From Lingula anatina (Eukaryota > Brachiopoda > Lingulata > Lingulida > Lingulidae): a stretch of 64,000 nt of DNA. The translations under genes were made by a program, and so were the position numbers. Position 1 is the stretch's first letter; each line of letters opens with the position of its first letter. The stretch covers positions 436,428 to 500,427 of the forward strand of contig NW_019774402.1 in NCBI RefSeq assembly GCF_001039355.2, written 5' to 3'. The notes under the pieces were generated by a model. That model was given only the letters and a program-made list of their open reading frames with translations, did not search any database and had not been told where the DNA came from. Below, piece by piece: positions 25,090 through 40,000 of this stretch.

Positions 25090-28000
25090 ATGGCGGTGGC
25101 TCGGGGAGGTATGTTTCATAATAGGTCAAATCTTGATGATACGTTTTCTGATTCTTCGAATCCATTCAGAAAACAGTTATCTCTAGTTTGTCACATAACG
25201 CTTTTAGTAAATGCTGTAAAATGTTTTTAAAAATTTATTTACTAAGATCAAACACGTGTCGGACTTATGCAGTTTTTCTGTCTTAGTGACTAGTGTCAAC
25301 TAAATTTAGTAAAAAAAAAAAAAATAGTAATAATAATAAAAAGATACCCACCGGGCTACATGTAACTACCAAAGCAGTCTATGAAGTATCACGACGTTGG
25401 GTTCATTAAAGTGTTTCTCCTGTGGTTCTTCGGTATATTGGGATGTGCAAGTGGTCCCTGGTTCTTTCGTGTTGTTAACGGATCTCACTGAGGCTTGGCT
25501 CATTTGCAGATATTTAATTTTGTGCTACTCCGATCTTTTTTCATATGCTGTCCTCTTGTTAGGTGAGTCTGGTTTAGTCTGATGAAATTTGTGTAAAACA
25601 TTTTTCACTTAAGATTTTGTACATTTCACTCATATTATCATCTGATCTCCTGTTAGATACAGCAGGAAGCTAAAATCTTTCCAGTATTTCTTGATATGAC
25701 AGTTCTTAGAATCCTGGCAAATTTTTTGTTGCTCTATGTTGCACAACTTCAATTGCTATGTTTCTTTAAACTAGGAGACCAGATCTGGTTTGCAAATTCT
25801 AGATGTGGATGAACTAGTGACTTACAGCATAGGCTGAAGTTCTCAAAATCTATAGTTATTCAAAAGTCCTGATTTTCTCGAGAATGTTATTGGCTTTAGT
25901 GATTTTTTCATTTACATGCTGTTCAAAAGCTAATGTATTGTCTGTAACTGTTCCATTGCCCTATTAATCTGAAACACGCTGCAGTTTATGTTTTAATTTG
26001 TTAATAAAGTTACTTTTATCATAGACTCTGGCCCCATATTATGGGACAACCCTGGAAGTTCAGGTTTTTTAATTAATTTGTAGAATGTATGTTTCAAGCG
26101 TATGCTAAAACAATGGACAAATGGGTTATGCAGATTTTTCCTATGACTTGAAACAGAGTGTTGGTGTTTACATGATCATAGATCTTAAATTTGCTGTAGA
26201 TAAAATATGCGTAAAACATTTAATTTTCTGTGCACAGTATCAAGTAGGTAACAGTGTTTATATGTGTACTGGAGGAAACATGAAATATCTTCAAGCAACT
26301 GCCCAATTCAGAAAAACCAGAGCATAAGCTTTCAAATGATATGTCACTCATCATCTCTACAACAATATGACTCAATGTTATCTGCACACTTCCAATTTGT
26401 CCCATTATCTGGAGTCTAAGCATGACAATAAGTTAGTGTTTTTCCCAATTATGATCCCAATTTTATGGATGAATCTTTATTCTCATGAACTTGCATTTGA
26501 ATGAAGTTTAAGTAGAGAACTCTCAGCCCACTTATAAACTAAATGTAGATCTGCTTAAGTTAGGTGCAGTACTCAACTGTAAATACTGATTTAAGTATTA
26601 GTTATGTCTAGGACCGGGTTCCCACAGATTTGGATTGATCCATCTGGATCGACCCAATTCCCTGGGGGTTCAAGCTAAATTGCTGTCATCTTCCGGGAGC
26701 CGAGCACGCACAAAAAATAATTACCCCCTTACAGCTTTTAGTAGGAGGGACAGACATTTAAGCGGTTAAGCTGACAGCAATCTAGTGAGACTCCCCAGGG
26801 GGATAGATCGATCTAAATATCTGTGGGAATGGTCTCTAGAAATAAGAAAAGGATAGACCCATTTATTTCGAGTAAGGGTACCGCTGGTATTAATAATACT
26901 TTTTCTTCTCACTAAGGAGTTGAGTTTTAGAACTATATCAAAGAAAAAATGTGATCACATTAGTGCAAATACGAGTCTTTTGTGTAAGAGTTGTCAGGAA
27001 TTCTCAGTTTTTAATTTTGGATAATATGGAAATATACTGATATCTGTGCAGATAAGGTGAAATAAAAGGAAAAATATGATAAAATTAGTGCAAGAACAAG
27101 TCTTTTGTGTCTAGAATTTTTAGTTTTCAATTTTGGATTATACATAAATATACTTAGATCTATGCAGATAGGAAAAATTAATTTAGGCCTCACTCAGAAT
27201 AGGGGACTAAGTAGTCTGAGGGTCAAATATGGTTGACCCACTTGAATACTTCCCCACGGGATATCTATTCATTGTCTATTAGCGGATTAGACGACAGGCT
27301 TTGTAGTGGGTCACCATATTTGATCCTCCGACTAGTTAGTCCCCAATTCTGATTGATGCCTTAGTTACATCTGCTTTTTAATTTCTTTCAGTGATTCATC
27401 TGCAAGTGAGCTTTCGGCTCTTTCAGAGGCTAACTTTGCCATTGACACAAACCAGATTTTTACATGACAGAACACGGCATGTTAAGGAAAATGAAAAGAG
27501 AAGCTTTGAGTGAGAATATTTTCTTATATTTTTAAGCAGTGTTTATGTAGTGCCATAGTCAACTTGTTTTTCTTGTTGCCCAGTTGAAAGCACTAGTGTG
27601 CAGATAATTGTTCCCGATATTGGATGTGTGTATAGAATTTGAAAGTATTACTCAAGTTAAATTAGTATTGTTACATTGAGTCAGTGAAAATTTTTATTGA
27701 TTGTAAACCTAAAAATTTTTGAGAAAAGTCACAAATAATGAAATTGTAAAGAACCTAAAAATTTTTGAGAAAAGTCACAAATAATGAAATTGTAAAGAAT
27801 TATTTAGCTGCCAAGGTAATTAAAATTGCTTTTTTGTTTATAACCAAATACTGGTATTTTATTTGTAGTCTGGTTCTTACACGGGAGCAAAGCACAAATC
27901 AACCAGATGGGCCAGAGGTAAAAGATTTCACATCCCTGAGTCTCAAGCCGAACCATGTTCCTGGTAAACAGCTTGCACACACTGGAAAAACTTCTGTTGG

Positions 28001-28748
28001 AGAATATGCTGTAGCCAGGGTTGATGATCTTATAAACTGGGGCAGAAGGGTAAGTTAATTCTTCTATACCCATGCGACCCCTTTAAAACCTGTGTAAATA
28101 TAGAAAAATTACATCAATCAGCATAAAGTTAAATTACCATTGACTATCTCATACATAAAATTTTATCTGCAAAATCTTTGGTCTTCCAGACTTAATTTTG
28201 TTTAGAAAGACAAAACTATCATTGTTCTGGAGTTTAGCCAAGGCATCGTTCACCTGAAAAATCCAAATTCCAAAAATCCATTGGTGGTATCTAGTGATCA
28301 CGGTCTGTGCCCTGAATACCCTGCGGCCTAATTCTGTAACTAGCAGAGCGAGTGAGTTACTTCCAAAGCTGTAATTAAATCTTGGTTGTGCTCGGAGGAG
28401 ATTCTGACACCTGGACGCATGCGCAGTAATAAGCTAGAGAGAAAGAAAATGGCCCTTGGGGGGTATTAAGGGCACAGACCATGATCACTAGATACCGCCA
28501 ATGGATTTTTGGAATTCGGATTTTTCATGTGAACAGTGCCCAAGTCAGATGCATTCAAACACAAATAGTCCAGTATCCATGTGATTTTAACATCATCATC
28601 CTTATCATGGTGTAATTTACAGTGTTATTTTCTTAAATAATTTGGATATAAATTGATAATAATTGTTTACCAATTTTAATGACAACTAAGTATTTAAGAT
28701 CTACTTGGATTCATTGTGCTTTTTTTCTGGATGTTTTTGTTTTATATT

Positions 28749-28813
<65 letters not shown>

Positions 28814-29918
28814 GGTGTAATTTCTCCCATGGGTCAGTCTCTAGGGTTATCATTTTCTTCTCTTTATGTCAGGGTTCAATCTGGCCATTAACATTTGGTC
28901 TTGCCTGCTGTGCAGTAGAAATGATGCATTTCGCTGCACCAAGATATGACATGGACAGGCTTGGTATGGTGTTCAGAGCAAGTCCACGCCAAGCAGATTG
29001 TATTATAGTTGCTGGGACTCTCACAAACAAAATGGCACCAGCCCTTAGAATGGTAGTTATGCTGCCCATGTTTGACACAACTCTCATTGACAAGTTATTT
29101 TTTATATATGGACAAATTTTAAGTTTGAGAATAAAAGAAAAATATGTAGTATGTTTTTCATGCACCATTCTATTTTGTAATAAGAAAGTACAGAATTGAT
29201 TTATTTACCAGATATTAACAAAGAAAGAAAAATAAGTTTCCACTTTTTAGTATGATTGACACTGATTAATTCAATTTTAGATTTATGATCAGATGCCTGA
29301 TCCCAGATGGGTAGTGAGCATGGGAAGTTGTGCCAATGGTGGAGGTTACTACCACTATGCATATTCGGTAGTAAGGGGATGTGACAGGATTTTGCCTGTA
29401 GATGTATATGTACCAGGTAAGTTTTTTAATTATTTTTTAACTTTGGCAAATACTGCAGAAAAGTACACTTGATAAAAATTCACTTTAACTTGTATAAGGC
29501 AAAAAGACTTGCACAGATATTTAGAACTAAGTAAATATCTTTAACACTAAGATGAGACTTAAAAGTTTGGTATAAACACAGTGACGTTGGTCAGCCAAGT
29601 TGACATTTTACTACAATCTGCAAAATAATATAATTTGAAATAAAATGTTCTGGTTACTTAAAACTCTTTTGTCACCCTACTAAGAATTAATTGCAGTCTT
29701 TGTAATAATTGAGATGTAAATGAATACTTTATTTTCTTCCAGGTTGTCCACCATCTGCAGAAGCATTGTTATATGGAATGCTTCAGTTGAAAAAGAAGAT
29801 TAATAGAGATCAAAGAAAGTACCATTTTTTCAGACAACACATGGCAGCACGTAAGAGAATGAAAAAAGATGAAATAGAACATTTATCAGATTACAAGAAA
29901 CTTGAGAATGGCCAATGA
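25090..29918 (+). CDS. NDUFS7: NADH dehydrogenase [ubiquinone] iron-sulfur protein 7, mitochondrial
   Basis: This is the complex I (PSST) subunit of the inner mitochondrial membrane that carries cluster N2 and passes electrons to ubiquinone. Exons: 25090-25108, 27392-27509, 27869-28049, 28873-29052, 29281-29416, 29743-29918. Phases agree and give 269 residues. The N-terminus ([20 protein letters not shown]) is Arg-rich and almost free of acidic residues, like a mitochondrial targeting peptide. The catalytic part is highly conserved ([52 protein letters not shown]). All four N2 cysteines are present: 118, 119, 183 and 213. The protein is longer than the 213-residue human one, at both the N-terminal presequence and a Lys/Arg-rich C-terminal tail of about 25 residues after LQLKKKI. 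An ATTAAA at 30083-30088 is a candidate polyadenylation signal. Confidence 0.96.
26612..26835. mobile_element. MITE flanked by CTAG
   Basis: Imperfect inverted repeats of about 70 bp bound this 224-bp element (left GTTCCCACAGAT, right ATCTGTGGGAAT). CTAG occurs on both sides (26608-26611 and 26836-26839), a possible 4-bp target-site duplication. The ends resemble those of the 1.4-kb element in the PIAS intron. It lies in NDUFS7 intron 1. Confidence 0.65.
27186..27360. mobile_element. PIF/Harbinger-like MITE with TTA target duplication
   Basis: The 175-bp element has imperfect inverted repeats of about 55 bp (GGCCTCACTCAGAATAGGGG at the left; GGCATCAATCAGAATTGGGG at the right, reversed). It is flanked by TTA on both sides (27183-27185, 27361-27363). 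A 3-bp TWA duplication with ends starting GGC is typical of PIF/Harbinger (Tourist-like) MITEs. It inserted about 30 bp upstream of NDUFS7 exon 2. Confidence 0.75.
27706..27797. repeat. 46-bp tandem duplication
   Basis: Two identical 46-bp units (27706-27751 and 27752-27797) lie head to tail in NDUFS7 intron 2, about 70 bp upstream of exon 3. Identity suggests a recent event or an assembly slip. Confidence 0.9.
28242..28540. mobile_element. Foldback MITE with inverted ends of about 80 bp
   Basis: Left (GTTCACCTGAAAAATCC through TAGTGATCACGGTCTGTGCCC) and right arms are near-perfect reverse complements over about 80 bp. CAA on both sides (28239-28241, 28541-28543) is a possible 3-bp target duplication. 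It lies in NDUFS7 intron 3. A diverged relative begins at 34821. Confidence 0.8.
28753..28810. repeat. AT dinucleotide microsatellite
   Basis: An uninterrupted AT array of 29 units lies just upstream of NDUFS7 exon 4. It keeps the local frame open and so creates a false longer reading frame into the exon. Confidence 0.97.
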
Positions 29919-31270
29919 GATGAGCAGCTTATTGATTACTACTCAACAATCTGTACTCACGTGATAAGGATCTGCTTGACTGAACTTTCAATGTTTTGTT
30001 CACAAGAACAGTGTGACAATGATTAATAACTCAGAATTGCTGGAAACTTGCATTGCATGCTTTGTTGCACTTTCAGTTATATATTAAAAGAGATTTGAAA
30101 TGTGACACCTTGTTTAACCTAGAATTTTGTTAATGATTAACTTTTTCAAGTGACTCCATATTATCAGAGGCCTGTCATTGTTAAACATAATTGGACTTTG
30201 TATAAAAGACCAGTTTGAGGACATAAATATAAAAAAAAAAAAACAAGTTCATTTTCATATTATAAGGCCACACTTTTTTAATTTTATGGATGACATCCTG
30301 CGCGCGCACCGATTTTCGCCCGTTCTCCGAAAAAAAAAAAAAAAATCCCCCCCCCCAGCCCCCAACGAAGTCGGTTGGCGCAAACGTCGTTAGTGAATTT
30401 GCCAGGAAATGAGCTTTCTGCGCATGCGTATTATCGCCACGTGGAAATGTGGCCGCTTTGCCGTCAAATTCATCTCTAGGATAACTTTCAAATTACACGA
30501 CAATTAAAGTCATAAAGAGAACGGGTGCCGTCGTTTTGGATTGGTATGCCATTGATATTGGGCATGGAGATATCACCTTTTTACAATTGTGCGAAAGGCT
30601 GGCGGCCGCCAGCGATTATCGCCCGAAAAANAAAGCCTGTGGATCAGTTTTAAACCTGCTTCAAGGCTGGCTAAAGCTTTAGCTAGCCTCTGAAATGAAG
30701 CAGGGGAGGGTAAATAAATCTTAATTTCAAATAGCAAATGCCTTCTATACAATGTTTTGTCAGACTGATTGATCATGGTTATTAAAGTACACATATTCCG
30801 ATGCCCGACTTTGTTATTGCCATCAGAGACGGTTTCTAGTTTAGCTTCAAAACTATTTGTTTAACTTTCAAACTAGTGAGTAGCTTTGTCTGTCCTTTTT
30901 TTATACAGGAGCATTTGATTTTGTCCGTTTAGTTTTTTACTGTGTATTTCATCTCTGTGCACATATTTCACTCAGTGACTGCCTTGGGCTTACACCTGTA
31001 TTAGTTATTCTCCCCACAAATAATAATTGTCTTTACATTTTTAGTTTTACAGTTGTCATAGAGCTCAATAGCTTATCAACATTAGTCAGTAAAAAAGACA
31101 AAGACTCTTATTCATAAGTGTTTTATTACCAGACTTTCATGGGTTCTGGAGAGAAAAGCACAATATTTACACGTTTTTCTTTTTATCTTCTCTCAGAGTT
31201 TTGTTTCTTCTTATATCCTGTGCCTTTCAGATGTTATGTGGCAATATTCTAATTTTGGTAATGGAAACAT
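29919..31270. other. Convergent intergenic region with an assembly gap
   Basis: This stretch holds the 3' ends of NDUFS7 and RPS15. An unusual GC-rich patch at 30296-30400 (GCGCGCACCGATTTTCGCCC, poly-A and poly-C) and a related patch at 30600-30630 (CGATTATCGCCCG) precede a single N at 30631. The sequence around that N may be incomplete. AATAAA on the minus strand at 31122-31127 is a plausible polyadenylation signal for RPS15. Confidence 0.55.
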
Positions 31271-33715
<2,445 letters not shown>

Positions 33716-34020
33716 CTTGGATGTTGCCTGCTAAAGAGGGCGCTTATTCTGCGGAAGTGTGACAGGTGCGTGCGCCAGCTGCCGTCCCGACATTCAAAGC
33801 GAAGAGCAGAAGGTTCAATCATCTAAGACAGTTCTCTGCTTTCATTTGCATTTTTCACGCTCTCGTGACTAAATGGAATCAACCCAGTTGGACAAAATTT
33901 AAACTCTCGTGAAACATTAACACCAGATGGCGCCGAAAAGTGGTCGTCCCCTAGAGGGATCCATCATTTGTAGACAGATACTTGACTGTGTAGAGGGGCC
34001 GTCAGTGTGGGAATGTCAAA
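33716..34020. promoter_or_regulatory. Divergent promoter region of RPS15 and EPB41L4A
   Basis: The start codons of RPS15 (minus) and EPB41L4A (plus) are 305 bp apart and point away from each other. The interval is richer in CpG than the flanks. It holds the pyrimidine tract expected at the RPS15 cap site and an in-frame TAG (33991-33993) upstream of the EPB41L4A ATG. Confidence 0.5.
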
Positions 34021-37000
34021 ATGCCGAACTTTACAAAACTAATCAATTTGTTTCGGAGTAATAAGGATCGAGCTGCAGCCGGACCAAACAAAGACATGCC
34101 TTGCTTAGGTGATAAATCAAAGGAATGTATTTGTGATGTCCTGTTATTGGACGATACACAAGTTAGATATGAATTGAAGGTGGGTATCCACGTCTTTCTT
34201 CTCGGACCAATCGGTACTTATATCACGACTAACCCACCTGCTTAAAATCGCTGTCAGAGTAGAGAAGTTATTTCACCAAGGTTATACCTTAGGAAATACA
34301 GTAAAGAAATCAGAATCAGAGGTGGGTTTCGGTTTATGGTGAAATCAACATCTAAAGATGTGTTCATTTTAGGTGATTTTAGCCAACAGTGGTCATGTGT
34401 TGTGATTAATGTTGTTCTCTTCATACAAAAGCTCGGTGTAATTAAAATACATCATCATATGGGTTTGCCATTCACATCATTATCATCAGCTAGTTTTGAA
34501 TGTTTTTTAAGTGTGTAAGCATTTTAATTTTAGGATCAGATAACTTGGTGTTATATCCGACTTAGTTTTGTAAGATATCAGCTCGTGTGTTTATCAAGTT
34601 CTTGTTAAACAAGATAGCTGTTTAGCCTGAAAACCAGATAGCTGTTTAGCTTTGAGTAGTCATTGGATGGCCATATTAATGAAGTACTAGTATAATGATA
34701 ATTAAAAATTTCTACATAACCCACTAGATCTCTTGTATTACCAAGTGCTACATGCAGATTAAAACAGATCTACAGACCATACCTAGTATTATTAAGAATC
34801 TCTTGTTTGATAAACACTTTGGCATGGTTCACATGGAAAGTCTATTTTCTAAAAATCTATTTTCTATTCGCGGTATATCTTGTGATCACGGTCTGTGCCC
34901 TGAATGTCCCGCGGCGTAATTACTGGCAGCGCGAGCCAGTTACTATAAGTTACTATAAGTAACTGGCTCGCGCTCTTTTACTTTGTTGTAGCTAGGTTTT
35001 AAATGTAATATGAAATTTAAAATAATTATGGTCCATTTTGTTTTGTATGGATCATCCTGGTATAATTTATCCAAAGAAAATCTGTTTGCGTCTTATGTGA
35101 CAAGTGACTGGCAAGTAAGGTTTATGTGCCCTGTTTATATGCACTGTTTATTTTAGGTTGAATATGTCATGAATACATATGGAGCATTCAGTCTGCCCAT
35201 ACAACTCTACTGGAATCAAACCTATGACCTTCCATCTTCTTGACTAGGTTTTCCACCCAATTAGCGATTGGGCTTTAGTCTTTTTTCTATTAGAAAAAAA
35301 TACTGTTTTGAGATATGAGCAAGTGTATTATTCTTTTGTCTTACTTCAAGGCAAATTTGCTTCCTGTCTAGACATTGATTTACTGCTGTAATGCTTCTTT
35401 CTGTTGCCTCATTTATGTGAAAAGCAAAAAATAAATATAGTTATGAAAAATGATTGCACTATTTATTTCATAGATTTACACACTGCAGAGGGGTATGCAG
35501 TTTCTTTTTAGGGAGGCCAAGTCAATGCAATCTGTTGCTAATGTGCTAAACATGATAATGAGAACCAATTAAGGACATTAATTATTTTTATTGATCTCTG
35601 GCTAATTAGTATTTAAAGATGTGCAGAATGAGGGCAGAGCAAACTCCACGTACTGTGTCATTGAGAAAAAGTATTTTCAGTTAGTTATATAATGCTATGT
35701 TTGAACACACCTAATCCTGTCGTTCTCTTATTATGTCCAGCCTCTCCTGTTTTGCTTGGTAATCAATAGCACACCCATATATCCATAGAGTTGACATACC
35801 ATAATCAAATGTTTAAAGTCAATTCCTACTATTTACTTTATCTGCTTTTGCAGATGCTGGATAAACTACAGAATAGGAAAGAGCAATATTTGTAGAGACA
35901 TTTTATTTGAATGCACTAGGTACAGCTCGCTGTCCCTGTAGAGCTTTGAGAGATTTTTTGGGATTTCATATAATGAAATTGTTTTATCTTAAATCAATTG
36001 CAAAAACAGTTACATTGTATAACTCAAGAATAATAATAAAAAAAAACTTTAAGCCTGCAGTTTAGATCGTTTTGTACATACTATTATTGTCGTGCTCTGC
36101 AAGACCCTAATAGCAGGTGTTCTTTATCTGAGTTAACATACCATGATTCAGGTATAGTTCTGACTTCCTACCATAGTTGTATGTGAAGACTGATAAGCCA
36201 GTATGTCTTTCTGTATCACATTCTGGTGGTTGAGCAGTGAATTGAGAAGGTTCATTTTTCAAAAAAGACATGATGTGTGCCTCCCACTGTTGCAGCTTAG
36301 AGTTGAATGGCGGAATTAAACAAGTTTTGATATGTTATTCATGGATCATGATGTCAGTGGTTTTGTAAGTCTTTCTCTAGAGCTATATATATTTCACAAA
36401 GGAAGGTTTCTCATAACACGCACATTACCTGTGGGGTAAAAAAAAGTTAAAGGATATTATCACAACAGTAAATTTAAAAATGTTGTCCTGAGAGTGAATA
36501 GACACACCTCTTTTCAATAATGTACCTTAACAGTTCTTATAAAGTTATAGATAATGGACAGATAATAGCACTGCAGTTGCAGAATTGGCGGTAAGGGAAC
36601 TGTTTAGATGAAGTATTGTAAGATGGCAATATGGGGTGATGGCATTAGTGTATTTTAATCATATGTGTTTATAGCTTGTGAAATTCAGCTTTTATGGGAG
36701 TTAACATCAATTCTAACTTCATGTAAGGATGTCTTTTCAGATTATCACATCACAATGTTAACATAATGGATAGTCTATCATTATTTAGTCGGCCTGTCAG
36801 CAGTAATGCCTTGGCACATAAAGCACAATGATTCTTCAGGTAGAAATCCTTTGAAATGGTTAAATATATTGTGAATAGTGGAATATTAGGTTACCAAAGG
36901 GTTGACCTATGAAATCTTATATCTTTTTTTACTGCAGATGAGGCAGGTGAATGAATCTAAAACCACTGCTCTTGTTTTTATTTTGCCAAGTTAACATTGA

Positions 37001-40000
37001 TAAATGTGCATACAAGTTTACTGCTTTATCAAACAATTCATGAGAAATGTGTTAATTACTTTAGATTACTGTGACTGCTGGCAAACATGACACAAATTCC
37101 AAGCCAACTAATTTGACTATGAGAGATGCAAGTCCGTAGTCATATCTTTTCAATAGCCACCTTATCAATCCATTTGATTAATGTCTGGAAACTATCATTA
37201 CAAGATGCTTTTAGATAAATAACAATTTTAAATGTATCTTTAAGGGATTTGTGTTCCATGGTTGAATTTATAGGAGATGGAAAGAAATATTGAATGCCTT
37301 GATTTTGGGCTTATTTTCATACACTACAAGTATCAAATTATTGCTTCTGATAAACCCATAGAAGTCCATGCATGCTGCCATATCTTGAAAATCTAAGTTT
37401 ATGATTAATCACAGTTGGGTGCCCATAGGCAGATTTGTAGTAACACCCAAATCCTGCAACTTTTTGATACGATTAAGTAAATATTCAACAAAATCATGTA
37501 GGGTAAGTACATAACTATTGCATGTTACAATGATTTTTTCAACATGACTGCTTCCCTTCACCCCTGAATATGCTACAAAAACATCAGGTGAATGTGGTCG
37601 GCCTGCGGAGTTGTGATTCTTTGTGGTGGAATGTGCTTTGAATAATGTTGGATAGGTAATAAGTTGAGTCTGGGATATTATTGTCCTAGTAATTTGTGCT
37701 GAAGCCCAAGTAGTGGATGTATTGATGATATTTGATATATTCATTATAATTCCTTTTACCAACTGAGACTTTACTCTAAGAGTTTTATGTTATCCGGAAA
37801 TATGAATGGTCAACATAATGCACACCTTCATTCCTTCTCAAAGATAATAATATGCATTTGTGATCTTTGTTAAATCACAGTTATTTTCCCTTGTATGGTC
37901 AAATGTATCAACAGGCAAGAAAATGTATTTCTGTTCCCTGATGTCTCTAACCCATAGTGTCTAAAGTGTAAAAATCCGGTTATAATTCATGTATATATTG
38001 ACTTGTAGCACTTACACAGGTGCTGCTGCAAGGGCCCCACTTCTCAAAATTAAGCTGAAAGTTTGTTTTCACTCTCTGAACATTTAAGTTTGCAAAAACT
38101 AGGGATAAATCAAAGCCATGTCTACTTGAATGAGGGTATTAGGCCTGATTGACAAAAATTCAGAAACGTTTGTTTTAGACCAACAATTGGTTGTTTTATC
38201 CTAGTGGACTATTACAGATTTTGCTTGGATCAAAGTTCTCTAAATTGTTAGGTCTTAAAGTTAAGAAATGTATTTAACTAATTTCATTTGTAAATCGGAG
38301 GTACAGGAATTTGTTCACATTTAGTTGTCATTTTCAATTCCCTACCTGAATTTGACTAAGATGTGTGGAAACGATATGTTCTCTATTTAAATATGCTAGC
38401 AATCTTTTAAACATGGTCAACTATTATTATGCACCAAAAGCTCCTAACTTAATGTAGTATGCTATATTTATTCATATTGTTTGGTATAGTATGCTTAATT
38501 TATTGGCATTGTTGGAAAAATATTGTCATATAATTTACCTTGTGTGTCAAATCTTGAAAAAATTATAAAACATTGATAGGTGTTTTAATTTGGTTGTAAA
38601 TGAATGGTAGATTCAAACTTGGACAAATAAAATGTTTAACTTGTCCAAGTTTGAAACCAGACTTGCTGATTTATTGGCATGATTAAGATGAATCATTTTA
38701 TAAATATGCATTTAAAAATAATTACTTTTGATTTGTAAGCTGTAATTTTATTATTTGTAACTTAGGATATAATATACAAATTTATTTTGTTTCTAGGCTA
38801 GTTGCAAGGGCCAAATTCTGTTGACCAGAGTGTTTGAGCATCTGAATTTGTTGGAAACAGACTATTTTGGCCTCCGTTATTTAGATGACTCAAACCAAAC
38901 AGTAAGTATCCCTGCCTGTGCCACATAGCGTGTAAGCTGTTTCAGATGGGGTTATGGAAATAAAAATGTCTGTTTTAGGAATATGGATTAAAAAGGGACC
39001 TTTTCAGATTATTTTAAGAAGAATTTGAGGGTAAATAGAGTCATTATCCAGTTTCTACTTGTGGACATAAAGTATGGTATATATCTGCAGGCTCTTTTAG
39101 ATGAGTGATCTTGTTTCTAAGGAAGTAGAAAAAGGGAACAAAACAAATGCTAGAGATAATGCTTTAGTGATACCTGAACTAATAAGTGACCGTGTCACTC
39201 AAGATCCAATTTCAAGATGCTTGTTATTTAAGTGCAGTCTGCCATTTTATGTTTACAGAAAACGCAGTTGGATGGCATAGAACATGTGTTGTTTTCTTGT
39301 CATTTCTTTACATAGTAGGCTTTTTAAGGCAGCTCACAAATTATTTACGAAAGGACTTTTGTCATTTTTTTGTAAACAATTATTCCTTGTTAACACCAAT
39401 AGGTGTCAGCAAATTGTCCTCTGGACTGAATTGTACTATTGTAACATTGATTTAAAAAGCTTTTAGTAATATGTCCCTTTGATGCAGATGAAAAGTTTTG
39501 CAACACATTTAAAGTCATTATTAGATAACTGTGAGGTCATGTAAAAAAAAAAAAAAACCCTGGCCCATCAGTGAGAAATTGTATCAGCTCCCTGAATATT
39601 GTTTAAAACATGTTTTTCCTATGGTATGTATGGCTGGTTAAAAGTATCCATATATTGAAATACTTACACTAAACAGTGAAATGTCAGAAGGTATTGCTGC
39701 TAGATGTGGATTTAAACATAAAAGTATGCTAAATACAATGGAAGGCAAGGCAAAAAAAAAAAAAAACTGAATAGTGGAAATTTATTTTTATGTACAGACA
39801 CAGATGTGTCTGTACATATTGCCATCACCTGCGTCTGTCGTCGCCGATGCCGATGCCGATGGCGATGCCGATGCCGATGCCGTCGCCGTGCACTTTCCTT
39901 GTAAACACGATAAGTGGAAGGCAGTTTTACTTTTTGGCTTTATATTTACAGAGCTGATGAATATTCATAAAATGCAGGTCAAGTTCGAAAATCAGCATGA

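Noticed and set aside
28705-29199. A 164-residue plus-strand reading frame containing a Tyr-Ile repeat
   Set aside because: It is an AT microsatellite read through into NDUFS7 exon 4 and on into the next intron. The true exon is 28873-29052.
39630-39665. Candidate for the missing EPB41L4A exon (TGGCTGGTTAAAAGTATC, W-L-V-K-S-I)
   Set aside because: It lacks the D-P after W-L, has no acceptor in the right phase and no suitable donor.
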